The notes: generated from the sequence alone by a model not told the origin. Numbered from the stretch's first letter, positions 1-9,863 are shown. The stretch: 64,000 nt of DNA from Paenibacillus naphthalenovorans (GCF_900099895.1 NZ_FNDY01000010.1:1-64000); one strand, 5' to 3'. Numbers and translations are program-made.

Positions 1-97
1 CAGTCGTCCAAGTCACTTGAACGGGCGGCTGCCCAAATTAACAAAGTGACATTTTTACAGATGAGTTATGGTGACATTTTCACAGCATATTGACAGA
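1..97. mobile_element. possible end of an IS21-like element
   Basis: A 15-base direct repeat, GTGACATTTT(T/C)ACAG, occurs at 46-60 and 71-85 with a 25-base period, and the stretch ends in TTGACA near 97. IS21-family elements carry several short tandem repeats inside their ends and finish with CA. The body of such an element would lie left of the window, so no transposase can be seen. The repeat is observed; the family is inferred. Confidence 0.35.
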
Positions 98-134
98 ATA
101 GGATTTCCCGCAATAGCAAAATGATACTGCAGAC

Positions 135-602
135 TTATTCATAAGCTTCGCTTTTGCCGTATAAAACCAAATAGTAAAATCCGTCATGCGCCGCCGTACC
201 TCCGCTTCCACCTCCCAATGCACCCAGCATTCTGGATAAACCGGGAGCCGGATATTTCAGCACCAAAGTAATCGTAGGGTCCGCCGCATCCCGATATACC
301 TTCGTTCTGGTGCTTCCTTCATAAGTCGGGTAAGCGGTACTGTCCACCACCACCGGGCCCATCCCCAGCGCCGCTAATCTGGCGTTCATGTTCGCTTCTA
401 TAAGCGGGCTTACATACCCTACCGCTTCGGCTTCTTTTAATCCATGATTGGCGATTGTATTCAAATGGTTTGCTTTCATCACATAAACAAAAAAAGGGAC
501 GACCGCAAAGCATAAGAACAGCATGACCGGTATAATGAATATGGTAACAAGGACATTGGCCATCCCTTCCTCGTCCCGCAAGATAGAAACCCGTCTTGCC
601 AT
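135..602 (-). CDS. DUF4320/TadE-like membrane-anchored protein
   Basis: A 155-residue protein with a basic start (MARRVSILRDEEG) and one hydrophobic helix at about residues 18-40, followed by an extracytoplasmic domain containing KANHLNTIANHGLKEAE. This layout resembles the DUF4320 and TadE-like proteins found in pilus or secretion clusters. The second of two tandem ATGs is chosen because it sits better behind AGGAGGGC. It is the last gene of a four-gene set with almost no spacing, suggesting one transcript and a shared envelope role. No catalytic residues are recognised. The molecular function is unknown and the family call is by resemblance only. Confidence 0.6.
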   Translation of the reverse strand: MARRVSILRDEEGMANVLVTIFIIPVMLFLCFAVVPFFVYVMKANHLNTIANHGLKEAEAVGYVSPLIEANMNARLAALGMGPVVVDSTAYPTYEGSTRTKVYRDAADPTITLVLKYPAPGLSRMLGALGGGSGGTAAHDGFYYLVLYGKSEAYE

Positions 603-614
603 CATGCCCTCCTG

Positions 615-776
615 TCAGTCGGTGATGTAATCAAAACCGCGGACATTCTCTGTGATCCTCCTATGGCCGTCTTTTATTTGCTCTCCCATCCCTTGTCCGC
701 CTGCCGGACGAAAAATATAGACGCAAATACCAAAGATCAGAACGACACTCAAGCAAGTAATGATCAGCTTGCTCAT
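615..776 (-). CDS. small single-helix membrane protein
   Basis: A 53-residue protein beginning MSKLIITCLSVV, with one membrane helix at about residues 3-22 and a short charged tail. It resembles the 46-residue product at 940-1080 (both start MSK-I/L-I and end with a Q-I-hydrophilic tail), so the two are probably paralogous. The ATG at 776 lies 4 bases after the stop of the preceding 47-codon frame and has no clear ribosome binding site, which suggests termination-reinitiation. An in-frame ATG at 812 would overlap that frame and also lacks a good ribosome binding site. Function is unknown; Flp-pilin-like subunits are one possibility. Confidence 0.5.
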   Translation of the reverse strand: MSKLIITCLSVVLIFGICVYIFRPAGGQGMGEQIKDGHRRITENVRGFDYITD

Positions 777-780
777 CGTC

Positions 781-924
781 TTATCGAGCCGCAGCCGCTG
801 TGATGCCGGCATTCAGATTGGATGCCCTTCGTGCTTGCGACGGTTCCGTCCGGGCCCCCGATAAAAACATGGCCGCCCCTTCAAGCCGTACGGCAATAAG
901 GCAGGCAATCTCTAATTTCCCCAT
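781..924 (-). CDS. 47-residue hypothetical protein
   Basis: The frame runs from an ATG at 924, preceded by AGGAGAGAGTGGACCT, to a TAA at 781-783. The product starts MGKLEIACLIAVRLEG, with a weakly hydrophobic first third and an alanine/arginine-rich tail. It starts 15 bases after the stop of the upstream small gene and stops 4 bases before the next ATG. The ribosome binding site and the tight packing argue that it is translated, perhaps mainly to couple its neighbours. No family is recognised. Confidence 0.4.
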   Translation of the reverse strand: MGKLEIACLIAVRLEGAAMFLSGARTEPSQARRASNLNAGITAAAAR

Positions 925-939
925 AGGTCCACTCTCTCC

Positions 940-1080
940 TCATTGAAATGCGTCATGGATTTGTGCTTTCGTCTGGTTTCCCGCCGAACCCGCGGCCGGA
1001 ACAATCTGTGCTCCAAGAACATAGAGCGCGGCTCCCGAGAGCAGAACGGCCATGAGCACCGCTACTATGATCTTTGACAT
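940..1080 (-). CDS. small single-helix membrane protein
   Basis: A 46-residue protein starting MSKIIVAVLMAVLLSG, with one helix at about residues 3-22 and a short polar tail (NQTKAQIHDAFQ). The ATG at 1080 has AAGGAGGCACAC in front of it. A second in-frame ATG at 1158 also has an excellent site (AAAGGAGGGGC) and would add 26 mostly charged residues, so both starts are plausible. It is the first gene of the four-gene micro-operon and is separated from trmD by a terminator, so it should have its own promoter between 1159 and 1221; none is obvious there. Function unknown. Confidence 0.55.
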   Translation of the reverse strand: MSKIIVAVLMAVLLSGAALYVLGAQIVPAAGSAGNQTKAQIHDAFQ

Positions 1081-1221
1081 GTGTGCCTCCTTATCGGAAT
1101 TCGCAGCTCCTTCAGCCAGTGGAACACTTTTCTTCTCCATTTTGTGCGGAACACGCATGCCCCTCCTTTCTGTATCCTGTCAACGTACGGGTTCCGGAAT
1201 GGAATGAGCCAACCCTAAACG

Positions 1222-1267
1222 CAAAAACCGCCTTATGCATGCAAAACTAGCATGACATAAGGCGGTT
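1222..1267 (-). terminator. rho-independent terminator after trmD
   Basis: A perfect 12-bp inverted repeat (AACCGCCTTATG at 1226-1237 and its complement at 1256-1267) is followed on the minus strand by TTTTTGCGTTT. It closes the ffh-to-trmD operon before the small membrane genes. Confidence 0.9.
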
Positions 1268-1368
1268 CTTCCGCACGTTTCTTTTGTTGGTTAGATCTTA
1301 TCATATTTCTATTAAAAATGCAAATATTAGGAAAATTTTTGTTCGCAACCATACGCTTGATCAGAGAG

Positions 1369-2133
1369 TCACTCATGACCTTCAGAGCGCTGCCGGACAG
1401 CTTCTTTCGCCTTTTGTTCCTCCAGCCAGCGTCGCTCTTCTTCCGTCAGCACTGCATGCTCCAGCAGATCCGGTCGCTTTTTCCACGTTCGCAGCAGCGA
1501 TTGTTTTCGCCGCCAATCCTTAATGTTGCCGTGATGTCCGGATATCAGGATGTCCGGTACCTCCCAGTCACGGAATTTGGCCGGACGCGTATAGTGCGGA
1601 TATTCGAGAAGTCCCGTACTGAACGAATCGGTAACAGCCGACGTTTCGTTGCCAAGGACACCCGGAATCAGGCGTGCCACACTGTCGATGACCACCATAG
1701 CAGGAAGCTCGCCCCCGGTAAGCACGTAATCGCCTATGGAGAGCTCGTCCGTCACCAGATGCTCCCGGATCCGTTCGTCGTAGCCTTCATAATGACCGCA
1801 AATAAAAATGAGATGCTTCTCGCGTGAAAGCTCTTCCGCTTTCCTTTGCGTAAAGGGTTCGCCCTGGGGACACATCAGAATGATCCGGGGACGCTGCTCC
1901 AGGACGGAGGTCAACTCCTCCACCGCTGTGAAAATCGGTTCGGGCTTGAGCACCATGCCGCCGCCCCCGCCATAGGGGTAATCATCGACGGTGTTATGCT
2001 TGTTGTTTGCATAATCCCGGAAATTCACCGTGCCGAGCTGCAACAGCCCTTTCTCTTGTGCCTTCCCTAATATGCTGGAGGAAAACACTCCCTCAAACAT
2101 CTCCGGGAATAGGGTCAGTACGTCGATTTTCAT
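1369..2133 (-). CDS. trmD: tRNA (guanine37-N1)-methyltransferase
   Basis: TrmD methylates N1 of G37 next to the anticodon of several tRNAs using S-adenosylmethionine, which prevents +1 frameshifting. The 254 residues match the family length. The N-terminus [13 protein letters not shown], the YGGGGGM loop near residue 55 and the knotted SAM-binding segment with [11 protein letters not shown] and [14 protein letters not shown] are typical. Its ATG overlaps the rimM stop by four bases (ATGA), so translation is coupled to rimM. It is the last gene of the ribosome maturation operon; the usual next gene, rplS, is absent. Confidence 0.97.
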   Translation of the reverse strand: MKIDVLTLFPEMFEGVFSSSILGKAQEKGLLQLGTVNFRDYANNKHNTVDDYPYGGGGGMVLKPEPIFTAVEELTSVLEQRPRIILMCPQGEPFTQRKAEELSREKHLIFICGHYEGYDERIREHLVTDELSIGDYVLTGGELPAMVVIDSVARLIPGVLGNETSAVTDSFSTGLLEYPHYTRPAKFRDWEVPDILISGHHGNIKDWRRKQSLLRTWKKRPDLLEHAVLTEEERRWLEEQKAKEAVRQRSEGHE

Positions 2134-2654
2134 AGCTCCAACAGACCTTCCATCAGATGCACCGTCACTCTTTTTTGTTCCACGTCCACTTTCAAAACAA
2201 CCTCATCGATGTAAGGAAGCAGCAGCGGTTTGCCTGCAGAGCGCTCCACCACCCACACATCGTTGGCGCCGGGGGATAATATTTCGCTGATGGTCCCAAG
2301 CTCCTCCCCCTCTTCGGTAAAGACGCGGCAGCCGATGATTTCATGGTAATAAAATTCATCATTCCCCAGCTCGGACAAGTACTGTTCTTCGACCTTCAGC
2401 AGCCACCCTTTGTACTTCTCCACTTCATTGATATTGTTGTAGCCCTGGAACCGGACAATGATCATATTTTTGTGATCCCGCGACGATTCAACGATAACGG
2501 GAAGGGTGTCACCGTTCTCAGGATTAAAAAACACGAGCTTGCTGCCCTTGGCAAACCTCTCTTCCAAAAAATCGGTCTGCGGCACGATCTTGAGCTCGCC
2601 GCGAATGCCGTGCGTATTTACAATTTTGCCGACCGTGTATAACTTTTCGCTCAT
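2130..2654 (-). CDS. rimM: 16S rRNA processing protein RimM
   Basis: RimM is a chaperone for maturation of the 30S head and binds ribosomal protein S19. The 174-residue protein has the N-terminal RimM barrel ([18 protein letters not shown], residues about 5-90) and the C-terminal PRC-barrel (about 100-170, with PGANDVWVV and [13 protein letters not shown]). The ATG follows GGAGGTAACG. It sits between khpA and trmD in the standard order, with a small hairpin in the khpA-rimM gap. Confidence 0.96.
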   Translation of the reverse strand: MSEKLYTVGKIVNTHGIRGELKIVPQTDFLEERFAKGSKLVFFNPENGDTLPVIVESSRDHKNMIIVRFQGYNNINEVEKYKGWLLKVEEQYLSELGNDEFYYHEIIGCRVFTEEGEELGTISEILSPGANDVWVVERSAGKPLLLPYIDEVVLKVDVEQKRVTVHLMEGLLEL

Positions 2655-2679
2655 CGTTACCTCCGGAGCCTGCTTTATA

Positions 2680-2710
2680 TAGAAGAAAAGAGTTAGGAGC
2701 AGCTCCTAAC
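2680..2710 (-). terminator. attenuator-like hairpin between khpA and rimM
   Basis: GTTAGGAG and CTCCTAAC (2692-2699 and 2703-2710) form an 8-bp stem with a 3-base loop. On the minus strand it is followed by TCTTTTCTTC, an imperfect T-rich tail. It could lower rimM-trmD expression relative to rpsP-khpA. Confidence 0.55.
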
Positions 2711-2724
2711 CCTCATCTTTTCCA

Positions 2725-2955
2725 TTACGATACGATTTCAACCGAAACCCGTTTGGGTTCCTTCACTGCAGCAGATGTGACTACGGTGCGAAGCGCTTTG
2801 GCAATACGTCCCTGCTTGCCGATCACTTTCCCGACATCGTCCGGGTGAACGGACAGCTCGAACGTAATGGTGCGTTCATCTTCCACCGTATTCACGCGTA
2901 CTTCTTCGGGATGATCCACCAACGCCTTAGCGATAACGGTAATAAGATCCTTCAT
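2725..2955 (-). CDS. khpA: KH-domain RNA-binding protein KhpA
   Basis: A 76-residue single KH-domain protein (YlqC in B. subtilis). The KH signature is visible in SVHPDDVGKVIGKQGRIAKA at about residues 36-55. In Gram-positives KhpA pairs with KhpB and influences RNA levels and cell length. The start follows TCGGAGGGTACG. The place between rpsP and rimM is the conserved one. The assignment is firm; RNA targets cannot be inferred. Confidence 0.93.
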   Translation of the reverse strand: MKDLITVIAKALVDHPEEVRVNTVEDERTITFELSVHPDDVGKVIGKQGRIAKALRTVVTSAAVKEPKRVSVEIVS

Positions 2956-2977
2956 CGTACCCTCCGAATCTTACAGA

Positions 2978-3253
2978 TTACTTCTTCTGCAGTTTGGATT
3001 CGTGAAACTTAGTCATAATTCCGGCTTTGCTGAACAAGCTGCGAACAGTATCGGAAGCTTGAGCACCAGTTTGAAGCCATTTCAGTGCTTTTTCCTCGTC
3101 AATATTGACAATGGCCGGTTGAGCCACCGGATTGTATGTGCCAATCTCTTCGATAAAGCGACCGTCGCGCGGAGAACGGGAATCCGAAACCACTACGCGG
3201 TAAAAAGGAGCCTTGTGAGCACCCATACGCTTCAGACGAATGCGAGTTGCCAT
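2978..3253 (-). CDS. rpsP: 30S ribosomal protein S16
   Basis: A 91-residue protein starting [20 protein letters not shown], the classic S16 N-terminus, with [19 protein letters not shown] following. The ATG at 3253 is preferred over one three codons upstream because GGAGGTGATATGC lies directly in front of it. S16 is an early-binding 30S assembly protein. It is followed by khpA. Confidence 0.98.
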   Translation of the reverse strand: MATRIRLKRMGAHKAPFYRVVVSDSRSPRDGRFIEEIGTYNPVAQPAIVNIDEEKALKWLQTGAQASDTVRSLFSKAGIMTKFHESKLQKK

Positions 3254-3285
3254 GCATATCACCTCCCCAATAGAATCAAAAATCT

Positions 3286-4653
3286 TTAAAACGGGAACTT
3301 CATCCCGCGGCCGAGCTTCTTGAGCTGCTTCAACTGCTTGGCCCCTTTGGGGCCCATCATGCCGGAGAATTGCTTCATCATTTTGCGCATGTCTTCAAAC
3401 TGCTTGATGAAACGGTTGACGTCCTGGATGGAATTGCCGCTGCCCGCCGCCAGACGCTTGCGCCGGCTCGGATTCAGCAGATCCGGGTTTTGCCTTTCTT
3501 CCTTCGTCATCGATTTGACGATTGCAGCGACCCGCGACATTTGCTTGTCGTCCACCTTGAGGTCCTTCATCCCCTTCATCTTGCCTGCGCCGGGCAGCAT
3601 GTCGAGCAGCTGATCAAGCGGACCGAGCTTTTTGACCTGCTCCATCTGATCAAGAAAATCATCGAACGTAAACTCGGCCGTGCGCAGCTTGCGCTCCATC
3701 TCCTTGGCTTTATCGGCGTCAATGGTCGCCTGTGCTTTCTCGATCAAGGTCAGCATATCGCCCATGCCGAGAATCCTTGAAGCCATCCGTTCCGGATGGA
3801 ACGGCTCCAGCGCATCCATCTTTTCGCCCATCGCAGCGAACTTAATCGGGCAGCCTGTGACCGCTTTAACCGACAGCGCAGCCCCGCCACGCGTATCGCC
3901 GTCCAGCTTTGTCAGAACAACACCGGTAAGCTCAAGCTGTTTATGGAAGCTTTCCGCTACATTGACGGCGTCCTGTCCGGTCATCGCGTCGACGACAAGC
4001 AAAATTTCGTTTGGATTCACCGCTTCCGCGATTTGCTTCAACTCGTCCATCAAGCTTTCGTCAATATGCAAGCGACCCGCAGTATCGATGATCAAATAAT
4101 CGTTGTTATGATCCTTCGCATGCTGTAGCGCCTGCTTGGCGATCTCCACCGGACTTACTTTATCGCCGAGCGAGAATACCGGGATTTTGAGCTGCTCCCC
4201 AAGCACCTGCAGCTGCTTGATCGCTGCCGGACGGTAAATATCCGCCGCCGCAAGCAGCGGTCTGTGATTTTGCTGCAGCAGCAGCTTGGCCAGCTTGCCG
4301 GAGGTCGTCGTTTTTCCCGCCCCCTGCAGACCCGCCATCATAATGACCGTCGGCGGCTTGCTTGCACGAACCAGCTTGCTCTGTGTGCCGCCCATCAAGG
4401 CGGTGAGCTCCTTGTTTACGATGTCGACTACGACCATGCCCGGCGTGAAGCTTTGCATCACTTCCTGCCCGATCGCCCGTTCCTTCACCTTCGCGACAAA
4501 TTCTTTGACGACCTTGAAGTTCACGTCCGCTTCCAGCAGAGCAAGGCGCACCTCGCGCAGCGCCTCGTTGACATCGTCCTCCGTAAGTTTTCCTTTTCCT
4601 CTAAGCTTGCTGAATACGCTTTGCAGTCGGCTGGATAATCCTTCGAATGCCAT
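3286..4653 (-). CDS. ffh: signal recognition particle GTPase Ffh
   Basis: Ffh binds 4.5S/scRNA and signal peptides and docks with FtsY to deliver membrane proteins. The 455 residues contain the N domain, the GTPase G domain ([18 protein letters not shown] near 105-125, [10 protein letters not shown] near 190, [10 protein letters not shown] near 248) and the methionine-rich M domain from about residue 300 to the C-terminus ([13 protein letters not shown]). It follows ylxM, its usual partner gene, and shares the sigma-A promoter upstream of ylxM. Confidence 0.98.
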   Translation of the reverse strand: MAFEGLSSRLQSVFSKLRGKGKLTEDDVNEALREVRLALLEADVNFKVVKEFVAKVKERAIGQEVMQSFTPGMVVVDIVNKELTALMGGTQSKLVRASKPPTVIMMAGLQGAGKTTTSGKLAKLLLQQNHRPLLAAADIYRPAAIKQLQVLGEQLKIPVFSLGDKVSPVEIAKQALQHAKDHNNDYLIIDTAGRLHIDESLMDELKQIAEAVNPNEILLVVDAMTGQDAVNVAESFHKQLELTGVVLTKLDGDTRGGAALSVKAVTGCPIKFAAMGEKMDALEPFHPERMASRILGMGDMLTLIEKAQATIDADKAKEMERKLRTAEFTFDDFLDQMEQVKKLGPLDQLLDMLPGAGKMKGMKDLKVDDKQMSRVAAIVKSMTKEERQNPDLLNPSRRKRLAAGSGNSIQDVNRFIKQFEDMRKMMKQFSGMMGPKGAKQLKQLKKLGRGMKFPF

Positions 4654-4682
4654 AAGGGCTTCACCACCTTGCGAAGGGAATA

Positions 4683-5033
4683 TTAGTCAAGTTCATACAG
4701 GTGTTCCGTTATAGCCCTGACTTCCGCTTGTTTTGCTGCGGGCAAGTCCCGGACTACAAGCTCAAGCTGCTGAAGGAGCTTCCGCCGCTCTTCATGTTTG
4801 GCGAGCAGTTGCAGCTTCGATTCATAATCCTCCAGCACGGATTCGGCCCGTTTAATATGTTCGTATACCGCTTGGCGGCTGATGCCGAATTCGGCCGCAA
4901 TCTCCCCAAGCGAATAATCGTCATGAAAATAATGCTTCAAAAAAATCTGCTGCTTCTCCGTCAGCAGCCGTTCGTAGAAATCGAACAGCAAATTGATCCG
5001 GGTCGTCTTCGAAAGGACGGTTTCCTCCGTCAT
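4683..5033 (-). CDS. ylxM: YlxM/p13-family helix-turn-helix protein
   Basis: A 116-residue protein with a sigma-70 region 4-like helix-turn-helix: [20 protein letters not shown] and [20 protein letters not shown] at about residues 20-60. YlxM proteins are encoded beside ffh and in Streptococcus modulate SRP GTPase activity. The ATG at 5033 is chosen because GGAGGTGAGGCACGA precedes it; in-frame codons further up lie inside the promoter at 5086-5114. The HTH may bind RNA or protein rather than DNA. Confidence 0.93.
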   Translation of the reverse strand: MTEETVLSKTTRINLLFDFYERLLTEKQQIFLKHYFHDDYSLGEIAAEFGISRQAVYEHIKRAESVLEDYESKLQLLAKHEERRKLLQQLELVVRDLPAAKQAEVRAITEHLYELD

Positions 5034-5085
5034 TCGTGCCTCACCTCCGTTAAGGTAAAACACTTTACAGCAAGCAACATCACCT

Positions 5086-5114
5086 ATCATACTGAATTCG
5101 CAGATCGTTGTCAA
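5086..5114 (-). promoter_or_regulatory. sigma-A promoter of ylxM-ffh operon
   Basis: On the minus strand, TTGACA (5109-5114), a 17-base spacer and TATGAT (5086-5091) form a near-consensus sigma-A promoter about 50 bases upstream of the ylxM start. The ylxM-ffh-rpsP-khpA-rimM-trmD run can therefore be transcribed independently of ftsY. Confidence 0.85.
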
Positions 5115-5189
5115 GATTTTCTCCTTGTCAGCATAAATGCCTGTCAGAACGGGATCCAGAGAGCCTTTGCCTTACCGGTAAGCCTAGCG

Positions 5190-6194
5190 TCAGCTCTCCG
5201 CCTGCTCCTGGTCCTTATCCGATTCCGCAATCCATTTGCTGAACAGGGCATGTACAAACTGATCCGAATCGAAGGGCTGCAGATCGTCCATCTTTTCCCC
5301 AAGACCGACGAATTTGACCGGCAGCTTCAGTTCTTGACGGATGGCCACGACGATGCCACCTTTGGCCGTTCCGTCCAGCTTCGTTAAAACAAGGCCGGTC
5401 AGCCCCGATTTCTCGTCGAACAGCTTGGCCTGGGTCATCGCATTCTGTCCCGTCGTCGCATCCAGTACGAGCAGCACCTCATGCGGCGCTTCCGGCACTT
5501 CGCGGCGAATGACGCGATAAATTTTGTTTAGCTCCTCCATCAGGTTCACTTTGTTCTGCAGCCGCCCGGCCGTATCGCACAGCAGCACGTCAACCCCCCG
5601 CGATTTGGCCGCCTGCAGCGCATCGTACATCACAGCCGCCGGATCGGAGCCGGCCTGCTGTTTGATGACGTCCACACCGACGCGGCGTCCCCATTCCTCC
5701 AGCTGCTCAATCGCGCCTGCCCGGAAGGTATCGCCAGCCGCAAGCAGCACCTTTTTGCCCTGCGACTTCAACCTATGCGCCATTTTGCCGATCGTGGTCG
5801 TTTTGCCTACCCCGTTCACGCCGACGAACAAGATGACCGTCAGTCCGTTCTCCGCCATCTTGAGCTCCGCCTGCTCGCTGGCCTTGAGCAGCGCAATCAG
5901 CATTTCAGACAAAATCGGCTGGAGCTCGCCCGGATTTTCGATTTTGCGTTTGCGAACTTCGCTTCGGAGGTCGTCGATCAGCTTCAAAACCGTATTCACG
6001 CCAACATCGGCGCCGATTAAAATTTCCTCAAGCTCCTCATAAAAATCCTCGTCGATTTTTTTGCGGCGCGAGAACAAGTCCTCCACCCGCTCGACGAACA
6101 CATCTCTTGTTTTCGCCAAGCCTTCTTTAAACTTATTGGTTACCGATTCGGTCTTGGTCGAGATCGTTTCCTTCAGACGTTTGAAAAAGCTCAC
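5190..6194 (-). CDS. ftsY: SRP receptor GTPase FtsY
   Basis: FtsY is the membrane-associated receptor for the Ffh-RNA complex. The 334-residue protein has a short charged N-terminus and the NG domains with GVNGVGKTTTIGKMAH (about 130-145), DTAGRLQNK (about 213) and TKLDGTAKGG (about 275). It lacks the long acidic A domain of the E. coli protein, as expected in Firmicutes. It lies directly downstream of smc, the usual rnc-smc-ftsY arrangement. Confidence 0.98.
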   Translation of the reverse strand: MSFFKRLKETISTKTESVTNKFKEGLAKTRDVFVERVEDLFSRRKKIDEDFYEELEEILIGADVGVNTVLKLIDDLRSEVRKRKIENPGELQPILSEMLIALLKASEQAELKMAENGLTVILFVGVNGVGKTTTIGKMAHRLKSQGKKVLLAAGDTFRAGAIEQLEEWGRRVGVDVIKQQAGSDPAAVMYDALQAAKSRGVDVLLCDTAGRLQNKVNLMEELNKIYRVIRREVPEAPHEVLLVLDATTGQNAMTQAKLFDEKSGLTGLVLTKLDGTAKGGIVVAIRQELKLPVKFVGLGEKMDDLQPFDSDQFVHALFSKWIAESDKDQEQAES

Positions 6195-6267
6195 TGCTGA
6201 GCACCTGCCTTTATGATCAATATAACTATACGTGAGCCCGAATGTATTGCGGCACAGCCGCCGCCGG

Positions 6268-9200
6268 TCAACCGGCCTCCATGATCGCCTCGTCTTCCTC
6301 CAAGCGAACGGAGACGAGCTTGGATACGCCGCCTTCCTCCATCGTTACGCCGTACAGGACATCCGCTTCCTCCATCGTCCCTTTGCGGTGCGTCACGACG
6401 ATAAACTGCGTTTGCTGCGAGAATTCGCGCAAGTACTCGGCAAAGCGGGCTACATTGGCCTCATCCAGCGCCGCTTCCACTTCATCGAGCACGCAGAACG
6501 GCACCGGCTTGACGCGAATGATCGAGAACAACAGCGCGATGGCTGTAAGCGCCCGTTCGCCGCCGGAAAGCAGCTGGAGATTTTGCAGCTTTTTGCCCGG
6601 AGGCTGCGCCACAATCTCAATGCCCGTGTCAAGCAGACGATCCGGTTCGGACAGGATGAGATCCGCCCGGCCGCCGCCGAACAGCTTTGCAAAGACAACA
6701 ACAAAGTGTGAACGAATCGCATCGAAGGTCGAGCGGAACCGTCTTCCCATCTCCTCGTCCATCTCGCGGATCACAGCATACAGCGCGGTCTTCGCCTCCA
6801 CAAGGTCATTCTTTTGCTCGGATAAAAATTGATAACGCTCATTGACGCGCTGATATTCATCGATCGCGCCGAGGTTCACCTCGCCGAGAATAGCGATTTC
6901 GCGTTTGAGCTCGCGGACTTTGTTCTGCGTACCCAGCACATCCTCAGGAACGGGATAGCGCACCTTCGCCAGCTCGTAGCTAAGCTCGTAGTCATCCCAC
7001 AACTTCTTGAGCAGATTCTCCAGTTCCACGTCCAAGCGGTTTACGCGCACTTCCGTCTGGTGCAGCTGTTCCTCCACTTGGCGAAGCTTCGTCCGCTGAT
7101 CCTTTGTTTTGCTTTCTTCCGCTTCCAGCTTCGCGATCCATTCCGAGCGTTTAGCGCGCTTCATATCCAACTGCTCGGCGCACTGCTGCTTCCTCAGCTT
7201 CAAATCGTTGAGCTGCTCGATTTGCAGCACGCTTTCCTGCTCGTGGTTCGCCATATCCGACTCCTGCTGCCGCTGCAGCTCCCGATTGGCCTCCAACTCT
7301 GCCTTCAGCGCGTCGAACTCTGCCCGCAAGCGGCGATCCTGCTCCTGCAGCGACTGCTTTTCCTGCGACTGGGAGGCTGCGGTTACCTTCAGATCGGTCA
7401 GCTGGGTTTGCAGCTCCTCCTTGGCCATTTCGCTCGCTTTACGGCGGATTTCCGCCTCGCGAATCGCTCCCTGCAGGGCCGTCTCTTCGCCTTGCAGGCG
7501 CTCTAAAGCCTCAAGCGCGCTGATCCGGCGCTTCTCCAGCTCAGCCCGCTCTTCCGCAAGCGACTGCCCGTCTGCTCCATAGAGCTCAAGCTGCTGAGCG
7601 ACCTGCTTTGCCTCATTTTCCAGCGGTTCCAGCGATGCCCGGATCTGCTGCTCTTCAATCCGCCGGTTTTCGCCAAGCGCCCGCAGCTCGTCCAATTCTT
7701 TCGACGCTTCCCCGATCTCGCGCCGCATCTGTTCCGCTTTTGCACGCAGACTGCGAAGCTGGGATTCGGATTGAGCGATTTCTTTGTCCATTTCCTCAAT
7801 CTGACGCTGCCGGCTAAGCAAGCTGGCCGTTTTCTTTTGCTGGCTTCCTCCAGACATCGACCCTCCGGGATTGACCACATCGCCCTCCAGCGTGACAACG
7901 CGATAGCGGTATTGCACCCTGGCCGCAATCCGGTTAGCCATTTCCAGCGTCTGCGCGATAATAACATTGCCCAGCAAGCTTGAGGCAATTTGGCGATAAG
8001 ACTCGTCGAACTGCACCAGATCGACGGCAATCCCGACAAACCCTTCCATTCCCTGCACCTGTCGCTGCTCGCTGTCCGGAATCGACCGTCCCCGGATGAC
8101 ATCCAGAGGCAGGAATGTAGCACGGCCAAGCTGCCGGCGCTTCAGAAAAGCAATCGCCTCCCGCCCGTTCGCCTCGTTATCCACGACGATATGCTGAAGC
8201 GCGCCGCCCAGCGCCGTCTCCATGGCAAGCTCCACATGTGCAGGCACCTTCACCAGCTCGGCGACAGCGCCGTGAATACCGCGCAAATCACCGCGTTTCT
8301 TTGCTTTCAGCACCTCTTTAACGCCGTGCATAAAGCCGTCGTAATCGTTTGCCATCTCACGCATCGTATCGCGCCGGGACACCATGGCGTCCAGCTTTTG
8401 CTCCCATTTGCGCACGGTCGCCAGAGCCTCTTCCAACAACGTCTGCTTTTCTTTCAGACCTTGGCTCAAATCTAAATACCGGTTGCGCACTTCGGCAATT
8501 CCATCGACGACCTGCTGCAATCTGTGCTCCAGCTTCGCCTTGCGCTCGGCAATGCTCTCCTGCTGTTCGGCCCACTTCCTATGCTCGTCGCCCAGCCGGT
8601 CCATCCGGCGGGTCAGTGCCTCAAGCTGCTGCTCGGCATACCTCGCTTCGTTGCGCGCGTTGGCCGAAGCGTTCAACACCTCCAGCAGCTCGCTTTTGAG
8701 CCTGTCCTCCTCGGCGCTGCTGGTTCCGCCAGCAACGCCCAGCAGACGGTCTTCCTCCGCCTTCAGGAGCGCCTCCGTTTCGGACAGACGGCTGGCAATC
8801 TCCCCAAGCTTGTCCCGCAGCGCAGTAATTTCCGCTTCTTTTTCGAGAAGACGCTGTTCTTGCTGCCTTATGGTCAGCTCAAGCTGATTCCGGTTGGCGG
8901 CGTAGTTCTTTTTCCGCTCCTTTAATACTTCTCCGTGACCTTCGCACTTCTCGAAGTCCTCGCTGAGCTTCAGCAGCTGCTGCTGAAGCTGCTCGATATT
9001 CTCCTCCAGCTTTCTCATTTCCAGACGGTCGGTTTCAAGCTGGGCATCGTGCACGCTTACAAAGCCCGACAACTCCAGCTGGGCCTGACGCAGCTCTTCG
9101 AGCTTGGCATTGGTTTCAGACCATGTTGCGTGGATCTGCTCAATCTGGTATACATACATTGCGATTTCGCTCGATTTCAGCTGCTCTTTCAATTCTTTGA

Positions 9201-9852
9201 ATCGAACAGCCTTCTCCGATTGAATTCGCAGCGGTTCCAATTGGTCCTCCAGCTCCGTCACGAGATCGTGTATCCGCAGCAGATTTTGTTCGGTTTCCTG
9301 CAACTTTTTTTCCGTTTCTTTCTTGCGCGATTTATATTTCACAATCCCCGAAGCTTCCTCAAATATCCCCCGGCGATCCTCCGACTTCGTGCTCAAAATT
9401 TCCTCGATTCGCCCTTGGCCGATGATCGAGTAGGCTTCCTTCCCGATCCCCGTATCCATAAACAGCTCGGTAATATCTTTCAGCCGGCAAGGCTGCTTAT
9501 TGATGAGGTATTCGCTCTCGCCGCTTCGGTGAACTCTGCGGGTCACCGTCACTTCATTATAATCGAGCGGCAGCGATTGGCTGGTATTATCCAGCGTCAG
9601 CGACACTTCCCCGTAGTTAACCGCTTTGCGGGCGTCGCTGCCGGCAAAAATGATGTCTTCCATCTTGCCTCCGCGCAGCGACCTGGCGCTCTGCTCCCCC
9701 AGCACCCAGCGAATGCCGTCGGAAATATTGCTTTTCCCGCTGCCGTTGGGTCCGACCACCGCGGTAATCCCCTGAACAAACTCCAGTTCGGTGCGGTCCG
9801 CAAACGATTTAAAGCCCGAAAGCTCGATACGTTTCAAAAACAATTCGCTCAC
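6268..9852 (-). CDS. smc: chromosome segregation ATPase SMC
   Basis: A 1194-residue SMC protein (B. subtilis: 1186). It has the N-terminal ATPase half with Walker [10 protein letters not shown] near residue 34, two long coiled coils (about 170-500 and 670-1000), a hinge around 510-650, and the C-terminal half with [15 protein letters not shown] and the Walker B segment [19 protein letters not shown] dimers with ScpA/ScpB load at parS sites and align chromosome arms. A terminator follows rnc and an extended -10 promoter lies just upstream of smc, so it can be transcribed separately. Confidence 0.98.
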   Translation of the reverse strand: MSELFLKRIELSGFKSFADRTELEFVQGITAVVGPNGSGKSNISDGIRWVLGEQSARSLRGGKMEDIIFAGSDARKAVNYGEVSLTLDNTSQSLPLDYNEVTVTRRVHRSGESEYLINKQPCRLKDITELFMDTGIGKEAYSIIGQGRIEEILSTKSEDRRGIFEEASGIVKYKSRKKETEKKLQETEQNLLRIHDLVTELEDQLEPLRIQSEKAVRFKELKEQLKSSEIAMYVYQIEQIHATWSETNAKLEELRQAQLELSGFVSVHDAQLETDRLEMRKLEENIEQLQQQLLKLSEDFEKCEGHGEVLKERKKNYAANRNQLELTIRQQEQRLLEKEAEITALRDKLGEIASRLSETEALLKAEEDRLLGVAGGTSSAEEDRLKSELLEVLNASANARNEARYAEQQLEALTRRMDRLGDEHRKWAEQQESIAERKAKLEHRLQQVVDGIAEVRNRYLDLSQGLKEKQTLLEEALATVRKWEQKLDAMVSRRDTMREMANDYDGFMHGVKEVLKAKKRGDLRGIHGAVAELVKVPAHVELAMETALGGALQHIVVDNEANGREAIAFLKRRQLGRATFLPLDVIRGRSIPDSEQRQVQGMEGFVGIAVDLVQFDESYRQIASSLLGNVIIAQTLEMANRIAARVQYRYRVVTLEGDVVNPGGSMSGGSQQKKTASLLSRQRQIEEMDKEIAQSESQLRSLRAKAEQMRREIGEASKELDELRALGENRRIEEQQIRASLEPLENEAKQVAQQLELYGADGQSLAEERAELEKRRISALEALERLQGEETALQGAIREAEIRRKASEMAKEELQTQLTDLKVTAASQSQEKQSLQEQDRRLRAEFDALKAELEANRELQRQQESDMANHEQESVLQIEQLNDLKLRKQQCAEQLDMKRAKRSEWIAKLEAEESKTKDQRTKLRQVEEQLHQTEVRVNRLDVELENLLKKLWDDYELSYELAKVRYPVPEDVLGTQNKVRELKREIAILGEVNLGAIDEYQRVNERYQFLSEQKNDLVEAKTALYAVIREMDEEMGRRFRSTFDAIRSHFVVVFAKLFGGGRADLILSEPDRLLDTGIEIVAQPPGKKLQNLQLLSGGERALTAIALLFSIIRVKPVPFCVLDEVEAALDEANVARFAEYLREFSQQTQFIVVTHRKGTMEEADVLYGVTMEEGGVSKLVSVRLEEDEAIMEAG

Positions 9853-9863
9853 CTCTTACGGCT

